From positions 2,743,635 through 2,807,634 of the forward strand of contig CP139021.1 in assembly GCA_034044135.1 (NCBI GenBank): 64,000 bases of DNA, in the 5' to 3' direction. Under the pieces are notes generated by a model. That model did not search any database. It had not been told where the DNA came from and saw only the letters and a program-made list of their open reading frames with translations. This DNA is from Flammeovirgaceae bacterium SG7u.111 (GTDB taxonomy: Bacteria > Bacteroidota > Bacteroidia > Cytophagales > Flammeovirgaceae). Shown here one piece after another: positions 62,897 through 64,000 of this stretch. Within the stretch, counting starts at the first letter, position 1; every line of letters starts with the position of its first letter. The translations under genes and the position numbers were made by a program.

Positions 62897-63080
62897 GTAA
62901 AAATAAAAAGTCAGTACCCGCAAGGCGGATACCGACTCCACATGAATCCAATCATATAAGTTTTAGAGCTTTTCAGGCAAAGCCTTATTACTCCATCACT
63001 TATTTAACCTAACACTAAAACTTTTAAGTGAGAATACTTGGCTTGAAGCAAAACTCAACTTATATAAACCTAAAACTTTT
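62897..63080 (-). ncRNA. candidate small or leader RNA ending in an intrinsic terminator
   Basis: At the 3' end a 13-bp stem (62937-62925 with 62921-62909, loop CTT) pairs fully only as minus-strand RNA, where two positions are G-U wobbles. It is followed by TTTTTATTTTT. Upstream, a 9-bp stem (63023-63015 with 62966-62958) encloses a 48-nt loop that contains the small hairpin AGGCTTTGCCT. The 5' end is not located. It could be a small RNA or an attenuator leader of the CoA-transferase gene. A 14-codon frame (MIGFMWSRYPPCGY) overlaps the terminator and could be a leader peptide. Confidence 0.4.
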
Positions 63081-63642
63081 TTCTATTTGAGTAAACCTTT
63101 GAAGGTTTTTAAGAAATCATTTGTTTACATATTGGCAACATGCGATCCAGCTAATTTTCTTTTCTCAGGTAAATGCTGTGTATTTCAATTTAATTTAAAT
63201 GTAAATGAGTTTAAATTGAAATAATGTTTTGTTTATAATGATTATTTGAAATAAAAATATTGAATATCGCACATTGGCTAATTTAAATACAAGCGATTTT
63301 TGCGTAATTCAAATAAGTGTTAATATGAGGTTTTACAAGAATAAATAAAAATAAATCAAATTTATACTCGAATAGTGCAAAATTCTTCCCAGAATGGGAT
63401 GGTTTTTTAAGGTTGGGACAAATTCAGGGCATATGGAGAGTACGAAAAATGGGAAATGGTACTGCGAAAAGGGTGGGGAGTGCTAGAAAAATATTTCTAT
63501 ACTCTTTATTGGGCGCTATTGGCTAAAAAAAAACGAACGATTTTGATCTATTTTTTCTTTATGTAAATATGTTCATATTTTTGCCATGTGTTAAGTATGA
63601 TCATTTTTGGCTCTTAACTACACTAAAGCTAAAGTATTTATA
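63081..63642. other. AT-rich gap upstream of the ArsR gene
   Basis: A 13-bp perfect inverted repeat (63181-63193 with 63211-63223, 17-nt spacer) is a candidate operator or hairpin. On the minus strand TAAATTTG (63364-63357) is an exact -7 box for a leftward transcript. No gene is supported. Confidence 0.4.
63565..63580. promoter_or_regulatory. probable ArsR/SmtB-type operator
   Basis: AAATATGTTCATATTT is a perfect palindrome of 7-2-7 bases and matches the ATATG-TTCATAT core bound by ArsR/SmtB repressors. It lies about 62 bp before the ATG at 63643, where autorepression is expected. The assignment is by pattern only. Confidence 0.5.
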
Positions 63643-63939
63643 ATGATGTTGTCTTCAGAAAAAATAGAAAAAGCCGCTTTTATATTAAAAACCATAGCTC
63701 ATCCGGTAAGGTTAAGGATTATTGAGCTGTTGGAAACAAAAGATAAAATGGCTGTAAACGATATTTGCGAAGCATTGAACTGTGAGCAATCTCTTACTTC
63801 CCATCATCTTTCAAACATGAAACTAAAAGGGTTGCTTAGCTCGAAAAGAGAGGGGAAGAATATTTACTATTCCTTAAAAGAAAAGGATGTGACCAAAATT
63901 TTATCCTGTTTGGAAAACTGTAATTGCAATATGGGTTGA
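63643..63939 (+). CDS. ArsR/SmtB-family winged-helix regulator
   Basis: From the ATG at 63643 (or 63646) the product has 98 residues; a TTG at 63607 is unlikely. The winged-helix has the ArsR pattern LKTIAHPVRLRIIELLE, NDICEALNCEQSLTSHHLSNMKLKGLLSSKREGK. Two cysteine groups, Cys near NDIC/ALNC and a C-terminal LSCLENCNCNMG, could form a metal or thiol-redox site. Targets are unknown because the downstream DNA is outside the window; an operator upstream suggests autoregulation. Confidence 0.9.
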   Translation: MMLSSEKIEKAAFILKTIAHPVRLRIIELLETKDKMAVNDICEALNCEQSLTSHHLSNMKLKGLLSSKREGKNIYYSLKEKDVTKILSCLENCNCNMG

Positions 63940-63959
63940 TTTATCATTTAGCCAATTCC

Positions 63960-63998
63960 AAAAAAGCCCTGCAGACTACTAGTTTGCAGGGCTTTTTT
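63960..63998. terminator. intrinsic terminator after the ArsR gene
   Basis: A 14-bp perfect inverted repeat (63960-63973 with 63985-63998) around an 11-nt loop ends in a T-run and starts with an A-run, so it can act in both directions. Confidence 0.9.
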
Positions 63999-64000
63999 GG

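Noticed and set aside
62769-62951. Minus-strand 60-residue frame upstream of the CoA-transferase
   Set aside because: It overlaps the terminator hairpin and T-tract and has no family pattern.
1-64000. CRISPR arrays, tRNA, rRNA, integrase or intact insertion sequence
   Set aside because: No spaced direct-repeat arrays, cloverleaf genes or transposase domains were recognised in the window.

Overview
The window looks like a chromosomal segment of a marine, polysaccharide-degrading Bacteroidota, probably a Cytophagales/Flammeovirga-type bacterium. The evidence is moderately AT-rich DNA, mostly weak or absent Shine-Dalgarno sites, a few -7 boxes of the TAnnTTTG type, SPI/SPII-exported sulfatases and glycosidases, a giant hybrid two-component regulator, TonB-dependent receptors with carboxypeptidase-like N-termini, and a HmuY protein. 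No tRNA, rRNA, CRISPR array or intact transposase was seen.

Region 1 (1-18.7 kb) is a patchwork of carbohydrate genes. A leftward group holds a DUF4450 putative glycosidase, a SASA-type acetylesterase and a GH105 unsaturated-uronidase cut by the window edge. A rightward pair holds a GH2 lipoprotein and a SASA esterase carrying a GH2-like sandwich insert. A second leftward group holds another GH2, a PhoD-like phosphoesterase and, behind its own terminator, a Tat-exported Gfo/Idh/MocA oxidoreductase. A chimeric pseudogene (ECF sigma fragment joined in frame to two GH43 fragments) sits between the first two groups.

Region 2 (19.3-25.4 kb) has a TonB receptor, a siderophore-esterase-like hydrolase, two unknown small proteins, and an AraC regulator with a pirin. 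Region 3 (25.5-31 kb) is a four-gene heme/metalloporphyrin uptake operon: a CbiX-like chelatase lipoprotein, a membrane FMN/Fe-S protein, a TonB receptor and a HmuY-like lipoprotein. It is preceded by a paired TTAGNCTAA palindrome. Region 4 (31-35.1 kb) is a 2-aminoethylphosphonate catabolic operon (phnW, phosphonatase-like HAD, DUF5690 permease) with a divergent XRE-cupin regulator.

Region 5 (35.1-61.4 kb) is a large sulfated-glycan utilisation locus. It has one HTCS regulator, six formylglycine-type (S1) sulfatases, GH97, GH95, two tandem GH116-like enzymes, a SASA esterase and a GH117/GH43-like enzyme, all exported and transcribed rightward. No SusC/SusD pair lies inside the window. The substrate is inferred to be a sulfated algal galactan or fucose-containing glycan but is not resolved. 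A 161-bp foldback (MITE-like) element lies between the HTCS gene and the first sulfatase, and REP-like hairpins split the sulfatase run.

Region 6 (61.4-64 kb) holds a CoA-transferase, a long non-coding gap with a minus-strand structured RNA candidate ending in a terminator, and an ArsR-family regulator with a likely autoregulatory operator.

The most novel-looking points are the extracytoplasmic chelatase plus flavin/Fe-S reductase in the heme operon, the DUF5690 permease in the phosphonate operon, the foldback element supplying a decoy start codon, and the sigma/GH43 chimera.
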